Source of the DNA: Candidatus Woesebacteria bacterium GW2011_GWA1_41_7
Lineage (GTDB): Bacteria; Patescibacteriota; Microgenomatia; UBA8517
Direction: 5' to 3'
Assembly: GCA_000997405.1 (NCBI GenBank)
Contig: LCBU01000040.1
Coordinates: forward strand, 1 to 10,615
Length of the DNA: 10,615 bases
Made by a program: the position numbers and the translations under genes. Shown here one piece after another: positions 1 to 6,743 of this stretch (positions within the stretch are counted from its first letter, which is position 1; the number at the start of each line of letters is the position of its first letter). The notes beneath the pieces were generated by a model that saw nothing but the letters and a program-made list of their open reading frames with translations, searched no databases and had not been told where the DNA came from.

Positions 1-2
1 TT

Positions 3-1913
3 CCCAACAAAGAAATGGTATTGGGTTGCTACTATCTCACAACCCTGGATATTTCTTCAGATACGAAAGACGAAAAAGATTTGTACGCGTATTCTGACGA
101 GAACGAGCTTGTCTTTGCCTACCAATCCGGCAAGGTCGGGCTTCGATCCTCAGTACGGCTCCATGTGGGTGGTGCGTGGATTATCACGAGTGTCGGCCGC
201 GTTCTATTTAATGAAGCATTGCCTAGTGAACTACGGTTTTTCAATACTCCGGTAAAAGCAGCGACGATTAAATCTATTATTACTCGGGCGCTGGGCATGT
301 ATACGAAAGAAGAAGTCGTTGCTACCATTGATGCCATTAAAAATATCGGCTTTATGGGAGCGACGCTGTGCGGCGGACTTTCCGTTTCCGTCTTTGATTG
401 CGTCATGGTAGAGGAAAAACAAACGATCGTCAAAGAGGCAGAGGAGAAGGTTAAAGAGGTGGATCAAAATTACCAGCAGGGGCTGATTACTCTTGAAGAA
501 AAAAAGCGACTATCTAACGAAATTTGGATTGAAGTGACCGAGCGGATTGCCGACGTGACCTGGAGCCGCATGAAGAGAGATAATCCAGTAAAAATGATCA
601 TCGACTCCGGAGGCGCTCGCGCTTCCAAGGACCAGCTCAAACAACTCTCCGCAATCAAAGGATTAGTCGTTGATCCGCTGGGTAAAATTGTGGAGTTGCC
701 GACGAAGAGTAACTATCGTGAGGGCCTGTCGATCTTTGAATACGTAACGAGCACTCGCGGATCCAGAAAGGGTCTTACCGATACCGCTATTAAAACGGCA
801 GACGCAGGTTATCTAACCAGAAGGCTTGTTGATGTAGCCCACGATCTTATTGTGAGACTTGACGATTGTGGTACCAAGGATGGTCAGGAAATCAGAAAAG
901 ACTTAAGACCTCAATCGTTCGCATCCAGAATTTTTGGTAGGTTTGCTGCAAAAGATATTGTTGGCAAGGACGGTAAAACAGTAATCATACCCTCGGGTGA
1001 AATGATTGATCAGGAAGCCGCTAAAAAGATTGATGAGTCAGGCATAATTTCGATTTCGGTCAGATCTCCACTCACTTGTCAGGCCAGGCATGGAATTTGT
1101 GCAAAATGTTACGGTTGGGATCTTGGCACCAAGTCTTTGGTTGAAATAGGAATGCCGGTCGGAGTTGTTGCAGCCCAGTCTATCGGAGAGCCCGGAACAC
1201 AGCTTACTCTTCGTACAAAGCACGCTGCAGGTGTGGTCGGAGTTGACGTTACCCAAGGTCTCCCTCGTGTTGAAGAGCTTGTTGAGGCCAGACTTCCTAA
1301 AGTAGTTTCGGCACTTTCTGAAATTACAGGTAAAGCACGAATTTCTGAAACCGACGAAGGTTGGAAAGTTACGATAACTTCGAAAGGAACGCCAAAGGAA
1401 GAGAAAGAGTATATTATTCCTAAAACTTTAGAGCTTGCGATAGAAGACGGAGAATTGGTAGATGCCGGTCGAGCTCTCGCAAAGGGAGCGCTCGACATCA
1501 AAGATATTCTTTCTATTAAAGGCCTTAGACCGGCACAAGAGTATATTGTTAATGAAATTCAGAAAGTTTATGAATCACAGGGAATTCCGATTAACGACAA
1601 ACACGTTGAAGTCATTGTCAGAAAAATGAGTGATGAAGTCAGAATAGTTACCACAGGAGACACACCATTCCTTCCCGGTGAATTAACGTCACGTGCCAAT
1701 TTTGACGAAGAGAACGAAAAAGTATTGGCAGCAGGTGGAGAACCGGCCAGCGCACAGCAGGTTGTCTTGGGTATCACAAGACGCGCACTTTATACTGACA
1801 GCTGGCTTTCAGCCGCATCATTCGAGCAAACCACCGATGTATTAACGGAAGCCTCGCTATTGAAAAAGAATTCTCAGAAAGACCAAAACAACGGCTTTAA
1901 AAAGGTGGTTTAA
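3..1913 (+). CDS. rpoC: DNA-directed RNA polymerase subunit beta', 3' part
   Basis: This is the C-terminal 636 residues of the beta' subunit of RNA polymerase; the frame is open to the left edge, so the start lies outside. The visible protein begins at [14 protein letters not shown], the conserved segment after the active-site region. It includes the bridge-helix/trigger-loop block ([19 protein letters not shown], then [10 protein letters not shown]). The four zinc-ligand cysteines are encoded at 867, 1077, 1098 and 1107 (C...C-x6-C-x2-C). [19 protein letters not shown] and [19 protein letters not shown] follow. After [10 protein letters not shown] the usual tail (consensus like GLKENVIIGRLIP) is absent and is replaced by about 17 basic/polar residues, ending at TAA 1911-1913. 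The first dozen Arg codons (to about 760) are almost all CGN, while the next ten are all AGA/AGG. Identity is certain; integrity of the 3' end is doubtful. Confidence 0.97.
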   Translation, partial: PNKEMVLGCYYLTTLDISSDTKDEKDLYAYSDENELVFAYQSGKVGLRSSVRLHVGGAWIITSVGRVLFNEALPSELRFFNTPVKAATIKSIITRALGMYTKEEVVATIDAIKNIGFMGATLCGGLSVSVFDCVMVEEKQTIVKEAEEKVKEVDQNYQQGLITLEEKKRLSNEIWIEVTERIADVTWSRMKRDNPVKMIIDSGGARASKDQLKQLSAIKGLVVDPLGKIVELPTKSNYREGLSIFEYVTSTRGSRKGLTDTAIKTADAGYLTRRLVDVAHDLIVRLDDCGTKDGQEIRKDLRPQSFASRIFGRFAAKDIVGKDGKTVIIPSGEMIDQEAAKKIDESGIISISVRSPLTCQARHGICAKCYGWDLGTKSLVEIGMPVGVVAAQSIGEPGTQLTLRTKHAAGVVGVDVTQGLPRVEELVEARLPKVVSALSEITGKARISETDEGWKVTITSKGTPKEEKEYIIPKTLELAIEDGELVDAGRALAKGALDIKDILSIKGLRPAQEYIVNEIQKVYESQGIPINDKHVEVIVRKMSDEVRIVTTGDTPFLPGELTSRANFDEENEKVLAAGGEPASAQQVVLGITRRALYTDSWLSAASFEQTTDVLTEASLLKKNSQKDQNNGFKKVV

Positions 1914-2250
1914 TGCAAAAACAAGAAAGTTTTCAGACAGCCACTCGGCTTTCAAAAGAGGTGTGGTTTTGGCAGTTCGTACAATGACTCCCAAAAAACC
2001 AAATTCTGCACTTCGTAAGGTTGCAAGAGTTAGACTCTCCAACAAACAAGAAATTACAGCTTACATTCCCGGCGAAGGCCACGAACTTGCAGAGCATTCA
2101 ATTGTTATGATTAGGGGAGGACGTGTTAAAGATCTTCCAGGTGTAAAATACCATGTGGTTAGGGGAAGATATGACACGACCGGAGTTTCCGGCAGACAAA
2201 GAGGCAGAAGCAGATATGGTGCAAAGAAAAGTCAGGGAGGAGCTAAATAA
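1870..2250 (+). CDS. rpsL: 30S ribosomal protein S12, N-terminus unresolved
   Basis: S12 belongs to the decoding centre of the 30S subunit. The frame carries the near-invariant [50 protein letters not shown] and GRSRYGAK. S12-like sequence extends upstream through [11 protein letters not shown] and [14 protein letters not shown], back to an in-frame TGA at 1861-1863, overlapping the end of rpoC in another frame. No ATG, GTG or TTG exists between that TGA and GTG 1963, and starting at GTG 1963 would cut into the conserved core. I place the start at ATT 1870 as the least bad choice; 1963 is the first ordinary start codon. The expected leading segment (like MPTINQLVRKGR) is not encoded in any frame here. 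There are about 17 residues between TAL and KRG where E. coli has 5. Product is certain, start is not. Confidence 0.85.
   Translation: MLRKTKTTALKRWFNAKTRKFSDSHSAFKRGVVLAVRTMTPKKPNSALRKVARVRLSNKQEITAYIPGEGHELAEHSIVMIRGGRVKDLPGVKYHVVRGRYDTTGVSGRQRGRSRYGAKKSQGGAK
2235..2242 (+). promoter_or_regulatory. Shine-Dalgarno of rpsG
   Basis: GGGAGGAG lies 7 nt before the rpsG ATG, inside the last codons of rpsL. It is the only strong Shine-Dalgarno in the window and contrasts with the other genes, which lack one. It shows that the organism has a normal anti-SD, so absence elsewhere is informative. Confidence 0.8.
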
Positions 2251-2729
2251 TGTCAAGAAAAGGTACAACCAAAATAAGAGTCGTAGAACCCGATGCTATT
2301 TATGGAAGCAGGCTTTTAACCAAACTCATAAACAGGAGTATGTTTGATGGCAAAAAGTCGGTTGCCAAGCGTGAGATTTATGAGGCACTTGAGACGATCG
2401 AGGAAAAAACAGGAAGCGATCCTTTGCAAGTTTTTAATCAGGCCATCGAAAACATTAAACCCACCATGGAAGTTCGCCCAAAGCGTATCGGGGGAGCAGC
2501 CTATCAGGTTCCGCAGCCGGTTCGTGGAATAAGACGTGAGTCCTTGGCGATAAGGTGGTTGGTTTTGGCAGCAAATTCCAGGGCTAATTCAGAATTTCAC
2601 ACATACAGTGCAAAATTGTCAACCGAAATTATGGATGCAGCAAAAGGTGAAGGATTAGCTGTCAAGAAAAGGACAGACATGGAGAGAGTTGCAGAGGCGA
2701 ACAAGGCATTCAGTCATTTTCGCTGGTAG
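2250..2729 (+). CDS. rpsG: 30S ribosomal protein S7
   Basis: S7 nucleates assembly of the 30S head by binding the 3' major domain of 16S rRNA and lies near the E site. The 159-residue product is close to the usual 156. It shows the family pattern: basic N-terminus [10 protein letters not shown], then PDAIYGSRLLTKLINRSM, the core EVRPKRIGGAAYQVPQPV, RGIRRESLAIRWLV and the C-terminal VKKRTDMERVAEANKAFSHFRW. The ATG shares its A with the rpsL stop (TAATG) and is preceded by GGGAGGAG at 7 nt, so translation is probably coupled to rpsL. The stop is TAG. Complete and ordinary. Confidence 0.97.
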   Translation: MSRKGTTKIRVVEPDAIYGSRLLTKLINRSMFDGKKSVAKREIYEALETIEEKTGSDPLQVFNQAIENIKPTMEVRPKRIGGAAYQVPQPVRGIRRESLAIRWLVLAANSRANSEFHTYSAKLSTEIMDAAKGEGLAVKKRTDMERVAEANKAFSHFRW

Positions 2730-2771
2730 TGCTTTTAAAGTTACCTCGTTTAGTATTTATCATTTCTAATT

Positions 2772-2777
2772 TATAAT
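2772..2777 (+). promoter_or_regulatory. -10 element of a fusA promoter, predicted leaderless
   Basis: The 56-nt gap between rpsG and fusA contains an exact TATAAT ending 8 nt before the fusA ATG. There is no convincing -35 at normal spacing and no Shine-Dalgarno. Transcription starting 7-8 nt after the -10 would begin at or within a base of the ATG, giving a leaderless mRNA. The spacing is the same as at tuf and at 7630. Confidence 0.55.
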
Positions 2778-2785
2778 TTAGTGTC

Positions 2786-4954
2786 ATGGCAGAAATAGCA
2801 AAGAAAAAGGCTAGCATAGTGGTTACTGCGACAAAGGATCGCAATGTTTCCTATGAAAAAATTAGAAACATTGGAATTATTGCACATATTGACGCCGGAA
2901 AAACCACCACCACAGAGAGACTTCTTTTTGAAACAGGCAGAACCTACAAATTGGGATCGGTAGATGAAGGCACAACCGTTACCGACTGGATGGCACAAGA
3001 AAGGGAGCGTGGTATAACAATCGTTTCTGCTGCAATTACAGCCTTCTGGGACATAAAAGAAAGTACATCAGTTGAGGCGGGACATTACAGAATTAACATC
3101 ATTGATACACCAGGTCATATCGATTTTACAGCGGAAGTTGAGAGAAGTTTGAGAGTGTTGGACGGTGCTTTGATGGTTTTTGATGGTAGAACAGGAGTCG
3201 AATCCCAGTCAGAGACTGTTTGGAGACAGGCTGACAAATATAACGTCCCAAGGATTTGTGTTCTTAATAAGTTAAACCTTATAGGTGCTGATTTTGAATC
3301 TTCAATTAAATCGATTAGGGAAAGACTCAGGGCAAACGCATCACCCGTTGTGGTTCCGATAGGTTTGGAACACGACCATAGGGGTGTCGTTGATCTCATC
3401 AGGATGAAAGCATTCACTTTCAAGGCTGTTGAGGACCATGCACTTACTGAAGAGGAAATTCCGGCTGATCTTCTCGAAACGGCCAAAAAATATAGAGCTG
3501 AACTTATTGAAAAAGTTTCCGAGTTTGATGATGAAGCTTTGAACTTGTTCCTTGAAGGTAAAGAACCTGATGAAAAAATCCTAAAAAGGGCAATAAGAAA
3601 AGGTGTCATTACAGGAAAATTCTTCCCGGTATTCGGAGGAGACAATAGGACAGCAGAAAGTCAGCTTTTATTGAATGGTGTCGTTGAATATTTACCTTCT
3701 CCAACAGATCTTCCTCCCGTAAAGGGAATTAATCCTAAAACAGGTGGTGAGGATATACGCGAAAGGAAAAACGAAGCCCCGTTGAGCGCACTGGCCTTCA
3801 AGGTTATGACAGATCCCCACGTGGGACGTTTGGTTTACATGAGGGTTTATTCAGGATCAATCAAAGCAGGACAGGAAGTTTATAACGCTTCTAAACAAAA
3901 AAATGAAAGAATCGGTAAATTGGTCTTGCTGCATGCCGACCAAAGGGAACTTATAGAAGAGGCTTATGCAGGAGAGATAGTTGCAGTCGTAGGAGTTAAA
4001 GAAACTTCGACGGGGGACACGATTTGTGATCCGGGGCACACAATAGTTCTTGAATCCATCAGTTTCCCTGAGCCTGTCATTTCATTGGCAATTGAGCCTG
4101 CCACAAAGAGCGATCAGGAAAAAATGGGAATCGCATTAAATAAACTTTCAGATGAGGATCCAACCTTTAGAATAAAAAGCAATCCGGAAACAGGACAAAC
4201 CATTATTTCCGGAATGGGAGAGCTTCAACTTGAGGTGTTGGTAGACAGAATGAAGAGAGAATTTAACGTTGTGGCCAATACCGGTGCCCCCCAGGTCGCT
4301 TACAAAGAGACGGTCAAAAAGATTGGCGAGGGAGAAGGGAAGTATATCAGGCAAACCGGTGGTCGTGGGCAATATGGTCACTGCCTACTTCGCCTTGAAC
4401 CTCTCGGAAGAGGTGAGGGATTTGAGTTCAAAAGCGAAATTAAGGGTGGAGCAATTCCTCAGGAATATGTTCCTGCCATTGAAAAAGGAATCAAAGAAAA
4501 AATGGAAAATGGTGTTATGGCAGGTTTCCCAATGGTAGACATGAGAGCTGTCGTTTACGACGGAAGTTACCACGATGTCGATTCTTCAGAAATGGCGTTC
4601 AAGATTGCCGGATCAATGGCTTTGGAGGATGCATTTAAGCATTCCGACCCAATACTTCTTGAGCCAATCATGAAAGTTGAAGTATTTACCCCCGGTGAAT
4701 ATATGGGAGATGTTATAGGAGACCTTTCCAGTAAGCGTGCCCAAGTTTCAGGATCTGAGGAAAAAGCAGGTGAAACCGTGATTTACGCGCAGGCACCTTT
4801 GGAAGAGCTTTCCGGTTACGCAACAAAGTTGAGATCACTTACCCAAGGTCGTGCCAGAGCATACGTTGAACCGTCCCATTATGATGAAGTCCCGTCTCAT
4901 ATTGCTGCTCAAGTAGTAGCAAAGAGCGGAAAGGTCGAAATGCCCAGAGGATAA
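2786..4954 (+). CDS. fusA: Elongation factor G, with altered G4 and G5 motifs
   Basis: EF-G is the translocase GTPase of protein synthesis. The 722-residue product is slightly long because of about 15 extra N-terminal residues. Domains: G domain about 25-310 with G1 AHIDAGKT (33-40), switch I RERGITIVSAA, and G3 DTPGH (107-111); domain II about 330-415; III about 425-500; IV about 505-620 with TGGRGQYGH and the tip sequence DGSYHDVDSS; V to the end with EVFTPGEYMGDVIGDL. The odd part is base recognition. G4, normally NKMD, reads NKLN (161-164; Asn codon AAC at 3275-3277). G5, normally GSA, reads GGD (about 284-286, bases 3635-3643). All other landmarks are intact, so it looks functional and is the only EF-G in the cluster. 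Start ATG 2786 fits the -10 element and the gene order. Confidence 0.97.
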   Translation: MAEIAKKKASIVVTATKDRNVSYEKIRNIGIIAHIDAGKTTTTERLLFETGRTYKLGSVDEGTTVTDWMAQERERGITIVSAAITAFWDIKESTSVEAGHYRINIIDTPGHIDFTAEVERSLRVLDGALMVFDGRTGVESQSETVWRQADKYNVPRICVLNKLNLIGADFESSIKSIRERLRANASPVVVPIGLEHDHRGVVDLIRMKAFTFKAVEDHALTEEEIPADLLETAKKYRAELIEKVSEFDDEALNLFLEGKEPDEKILKRAIRKGVITGKFFPVFGGDNRTAESQLLLNGVVEYLPSPTDLPPVKGINPKTGGEDIRERKNEAPLSALAFKVMTDPHVGRLVYMRVYSGSIKAGQEVYNASKQKNERIGKLVLLHADQRELIEEAYAGEIVAVVGVKETSTGDTICDPGHTIVLESISFPEPVISLAIEPATKSDQEKMGIALNKLSDEDPTFRIKSNPETGQTIISGMGELQLEVLVDRMKREFNVVANTGAPQVAYKETVKKIGEGEGKYIRQTGGRGQYGHCLLRLEPLGRGEGFEFKSEIKGGAIPQEYVPAIEKGIKEKMENGVMAGFPMVDMRAVVYDGSYHDVDSSEMAFKIAGSMALEDAFKHSDPILLEPIMKVEVFTPGEYMGDVIGDLSSKRAQVSGSEEKAGETVIYAQAPLEELSGYATKLRSLTQGRARAYVEPSHYDEVPSHIAAQVVAKSGKVEMPRG

Positions 4955-4962
4955 AATGCTTG

Positions 4963-4992
4963 TTGACACGGCTTTTTAGCCTCAGGTATAAT
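4963..4992 (+). promoter_or_regulatory. tuf promoter P1, consensus sigma-70 type
   Basis: A perfect TTGACA (4963-4968) and a perfect TATAAT (4987-4992) are separated by 18 nt, starting 9 nt after the fusA stop. Transcription should begin near 4999-5000, which is also where the small ORF at 5000 starts. This is the best promoter in the window, as expected for tuf, whose product is among the most abundant cell proteins. Confidence 0.85.
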
Positions 4993-5002
4993 ACACTACA
5001 TG

Positions 5003-5017
5003 AGGGCGATTTGCCCT
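5003..5017 (+). other. Hairpin at the 5' end of the tuf P1 transcript
   Basis: AGGGC and GCCCT form a 5-bp stem around the loop GATTT, followed shortly by TGTATTTTTT. It sits at the very start of the P1 transcript. It could protect the 5' end or act as a weak terminator; the stem is short. Confidence 0.35.
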
Positions 5018-5044
5018 TGTATTTTTTCAGAGAGAATATATAAT
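5017..5044 (+). promoter_or_regulatory. tuf promoter P2, predicted leaderless
   Basis: TTGTAT (5017-5022), 16 nt, then an exact TATAAT (5039-5044) that ends 8 nt before the tuf ATG at 5053. The -35 is weak (TTG only). The -10-to-ATG spacing is identical to those at fusA and at 7630, so P2 would yield a leaderless tuf mRNA, while P1 yields one with a leader of about 53 nt. Confidence 0.5.
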
Positions 5045-5052
5045 TAACAAAC

Positions 5053-6246
5053 ATGGCAGGCGAAGCAAAACAACATTTTGAGAGGACAAAACCACACGTA
5101 AATATTGGTACTATTGGTCACGTTGACCACGGTAAAACAACTCTTACCTCAGCCATTACTATAGTTTTGGCCAAGAAAGGTTTAGCCATAGCCAAGAAAT
5201 ACGAGGATATTGACAGTGCTCCCGAAGAAAAAGAAAGAGGAGTCACCATTAATCTTTCCCATCAAGAATATCAAACCGAAAAAAGGCATTATGCCCATAT
5301 CGATGCTCCTGGTCATGCTGATTACATTAAGAACATGATCACCGGTGCTGCTCAGATGGACGGAGCAATTTTGGTTGTATCCGCAGCCGATGGCCCAATG
5401 CCTCAAACCCGTGAGCACGTAATTTTAGCCAAACAGGTTAACGTTCCGGCAATCGTAGTTTTCCTCAACAAATGTGACATGGTAACTGACACCGAACTTA
5501 TTGATTTAGTTGAAGCTGATGTCCGAGAACTTCTTAAGAAATATGGATACCCGGGTGATGAAGTACCTGTTATAAGAGGATCAGCTCTTAAAGCAGTTGA
5601 GGGTGATGCTGAGGCTGAGAAGAAAATTGAGGAACTTATGGCCGCAGTTGACAGTTACATTCCGGATCCTGTTCGTGAAATAGACAAGCCTTTCTTAATG
5701 GCTGTTGAGGACGTATTTACAATTCAAGGCCGAGGTACAGTGGTCACAGGAAGAGTTGATAGAGGAATTATCAAGGTAAACGAAGAAGTTGAAATAGTAG
5801 GTCTTAAAGCAACTCAAAAATCAGTTGCAACAGGATTGGAAATGTTCAGAAAAACACTAGACGAGGCTCAGGCAGGAGATAACGTCGGAATACTTCTCCG
5901 CGGAGTAGAGAAAGAACAAGTCGAAAGAGGTCAGGTTCTTGCAAAATCCGGATCACTTACTCCTCACACAGATTTTGAAGCAGAAGTTTATATTTTGAGC
6001 AAAGAAGAGGGAGGACGACACACACCGTTCTTCACGGGTTATAAGCCACAGTTTTATATTAAGACGGCTGATATTACCGGCGAGGCCACACTTCCTGAAG
6101 GAATTGAAATGGTCATGCCTGGTGACAATGCCAAGATGACTGTTAAACTTATCCAACCGGTAGCTATAGAAGAAGGATTCAGATTTGCAATTCGTGAGGG
6201 TGGACACACCGTAGGAGACGGAGTCATCACCAAGATAATTAAGTAA
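5053..6246 (+). CDS. tuf: Elongation factor Tu
   Basis: EF-Tu carries aminoacyl-tRNA to the ribosomal A site as a GTP complex. The 397-residue length is typical. The G domain shows G1 GHVDHGKT (22-29), switch I ERGVTIN, G3 DAPGH (with the catalytic His) and G4 NKCD, all consistent with GTP use. Small departures from the common sequence are INLSH for INTAH and DAPGH for DCPGH. Domain II has the expected [20 protein letters not shown], and domain III ends with [17 protein letters not shown]. No Shine-Dalgarno precedes the ATG. Two tandem promoters lie in the 98-nt gap after fusA. rpsJ follows 34 nt downstream and is probably cotranscribed. Confidence 0.98.
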   Translation: MAGEAKQHFERTKPHVNIGTIGHVDHGKTTLTSAITIVLAKKGLAIAKKYEDIDSAPEEKERGVTINLSHQEYQTEKRHYAHIDAPGHADYIKNMITGAAQMDGAILVVSAADGPMPQTREHVILAKQVNVPAIVVFLNKCDMVTDTELIDLVEADVRELLKKYGYPGDEVPVIRGSALKAVEGDAEAEKKIEELMAAVDSYIPDPVREIDKPFLMAVEDVFTIQGRGTVVTGRVDRGIIKVNEEVEIVGLKATQKSVATGLEMFRKTLDEAQAGDNVGILLRGVEKEQVERGQVLAKSGSLTPHTDFEAEVYILSKEEGGRHTPFFTGYKPQFYIKTADITGEATLPEGIEMVMPGDNAKMTVKLIQPVAIEEGFRFAIREGGHTVGDGVITKIIK

Positions 6247-6263
6247 TACGCCAAGGTGGCGTA
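6247..6263 (+). other. Perfect hairpin between tuf and rpsJ
   Basis: TACGCCA and TGGCGTA form a perfect 7-bp stem with a 3-nt loop (AGG), starting on the base after the tuf stop codon and ending 17 nt before the rpsJ ATG. No T-run follows, so it is not an ordinary terminator. It could be a processing or stability element that uncouples tuf and rpsJ mRNA levels. Confidence 0.5.
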
Positions 6264-6280
6264 AAGCACATTAACCTTAG

Positions 6281-6589
6281 ATGGCAAGCTCAAGACTTAG
6301 AGTAAAACTCAAAAGTTACGATCATAGAGTAGTTGACGAGGCGGCAGCAAAGATAGTCGATACCGCTTTAGCTACTGGTGCAAAAATTATAGGACCGATA
6401 CCTCTTCCTACAAAAAGAAGCTTAATGGCCATCAAGGAATCTCCATTTACAGATAAAGACGCACAGGAACATTTCGAGGTTTTAGTGCATAAAAGACTGA
6501 TTGATATTATTGATCCCAGTGCACGCACAGTTGATTCTTTGGGAAATTTGGATCTTCCGGCAGGCGTAAGTATCGAAATCAAAATGTAA
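6281..6589 (+). CDS. rpsJ: 30S ribosomal protein S10
   Basis: S10 is a 30S head protein that in many bacteria also serves as the NusE antitermination factor. The product is 102 residues, the usual size, with SRLRVKLKSYDHRVVDEAA, TGAKIIGPIPLPTKRS, KRLIDIIDPSARTVDSL and the C-terminal LDLPAGVSIEIKM. There is no Shine-Dalgarno and no clear promoter in the 34-nt gap after tuf, so it most likely depends on the tuf promoters. Its stop codon lies inside a terminator-like hairpin. A shrunken second copy of both ends of the gene follows 47 nt downstream. rplC, normally the next gene, is displaced by about 3.6 kb. Confidence 0.97.
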   Translation: MASSRLRVKLKSYDHRVVDEAAAKIVDTALATGAKIIGPIPLPTKRSLMAIKESPFTDKDAQEHFEVLVHKRLIDIIDPSARTVDSLGNLDLPAGVSIEIKM

Positions 6590-6605
6590 CGCCAGTTACA
6601 TTTTT
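6581..6605 (+). terminator. Terminator-like hairpin over the rpsJ stop codon
   Basis: AAAATGTAAC (6581-6590) and GTTACATTTT (6595-6604) are perfect 10-bp inverted repeats with loop GCCA; five T residues (6601-6605) form the 3' side. The rpsJ stop TAA lies in the 5' arm. The stem is AT-rich, so termination strength is uncertain. The position, where the ribosomal gene order breaks and strand-alternating genes begin, supports a transcription end. Confidence 0.6.
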
Positions 6606-6636
6606 CGAACGCCGAGTGCTCCGTCAATAACGCCCC

Positions 6637-6717
6637 ATGAGTCGTATTCGAATAGAATTGAAAAGACGAATGGTAAGTTTGACTGGGGCCGGAGTCAGTA
6701 TTGAGATCAAGATGTAA
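6637..6717 (+). pseudogene. Miniature S10 remnant (both ends, middle deleted)
   Basis: An ATG-to-TAA frame of 26 codons begins MSRIRIELK, matching the S10 start (S-R-L-R-V-K-L-K in the intact gene), and ends AGVSIEIKM, identical to the last nine residues of the intact S10. About 75 middle residues are missing. Over the shared last ten codons including the stop, six differ from rpsJ and all six are synonymous. The N-terminal codons also differ strongly (AGT CGT for TCA AGA). It is therefore not a fresh tandem copy; it looks like a diverged second rpsJ that lost its centre, or an assembly join. No Shine-Dalgarno or promoter is seen. A functional 26-residue peptide is possible but unsupported. 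Confidence 0.65.
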
Positions 6718-6743
6718 GGTTATTAAATTTATTTCATCCCTCG

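Larger units (their letters stand above)
5000..5047 (+). other. Possible 15-codon leader ORF before tuf
   Basis: ATG at 5000 lies 7 nt after the P1 -10 element, so it would be the first codon of the P1 transcript. It encodes [15 protein letters not shown] and ends at TAA 5045-5047, 5 nt before the tuf ATG. Whether it is translated is unknown. The ATG may be chance, but its position matches the leaderless pattern of the genes nearby. Confidence 0.3.

Noticed and set aside
1861..1863. TGA before the S12 homology read as a sense codon (UGA=Gly code of some CPR lineages)
   Set aside because: The residues upstream of the TGA do not match the S12 N-terminus and a TAA follows a few codons further up. 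The gene at 7630 uses TGA as a stop, and no other gene needs TGA read as sense.
1913..1987. ATG at 1913 overlapping the rpoC stop (TAATG) with AGGTGG 4 nt upstream, as a start for rpsL
   Set aside because: Its frame encodes only 24 unrelated residues and stops; S12 homology is in the other frame and extends upstream of 1913. It might be a relic of normal coupling, but not a usable S12 start without a frameshift.
3115..3645. 176-codon open frame on the minus strand opposite fusA
   Set aside because: It lies fully within the strongly conserved EF-G frame and its product is low-complexity and Ser-rich, as expected from an antisense shadow.
6588..6634. Three AACGCC hexamers at 20-21 nt spacing after rpsJ
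   Set aside because: The spacing is suggestive of a protein-binding array, but the hexamer is short, the first copy overlaps the stop codon and hairpin loop, and flanks are not shared.
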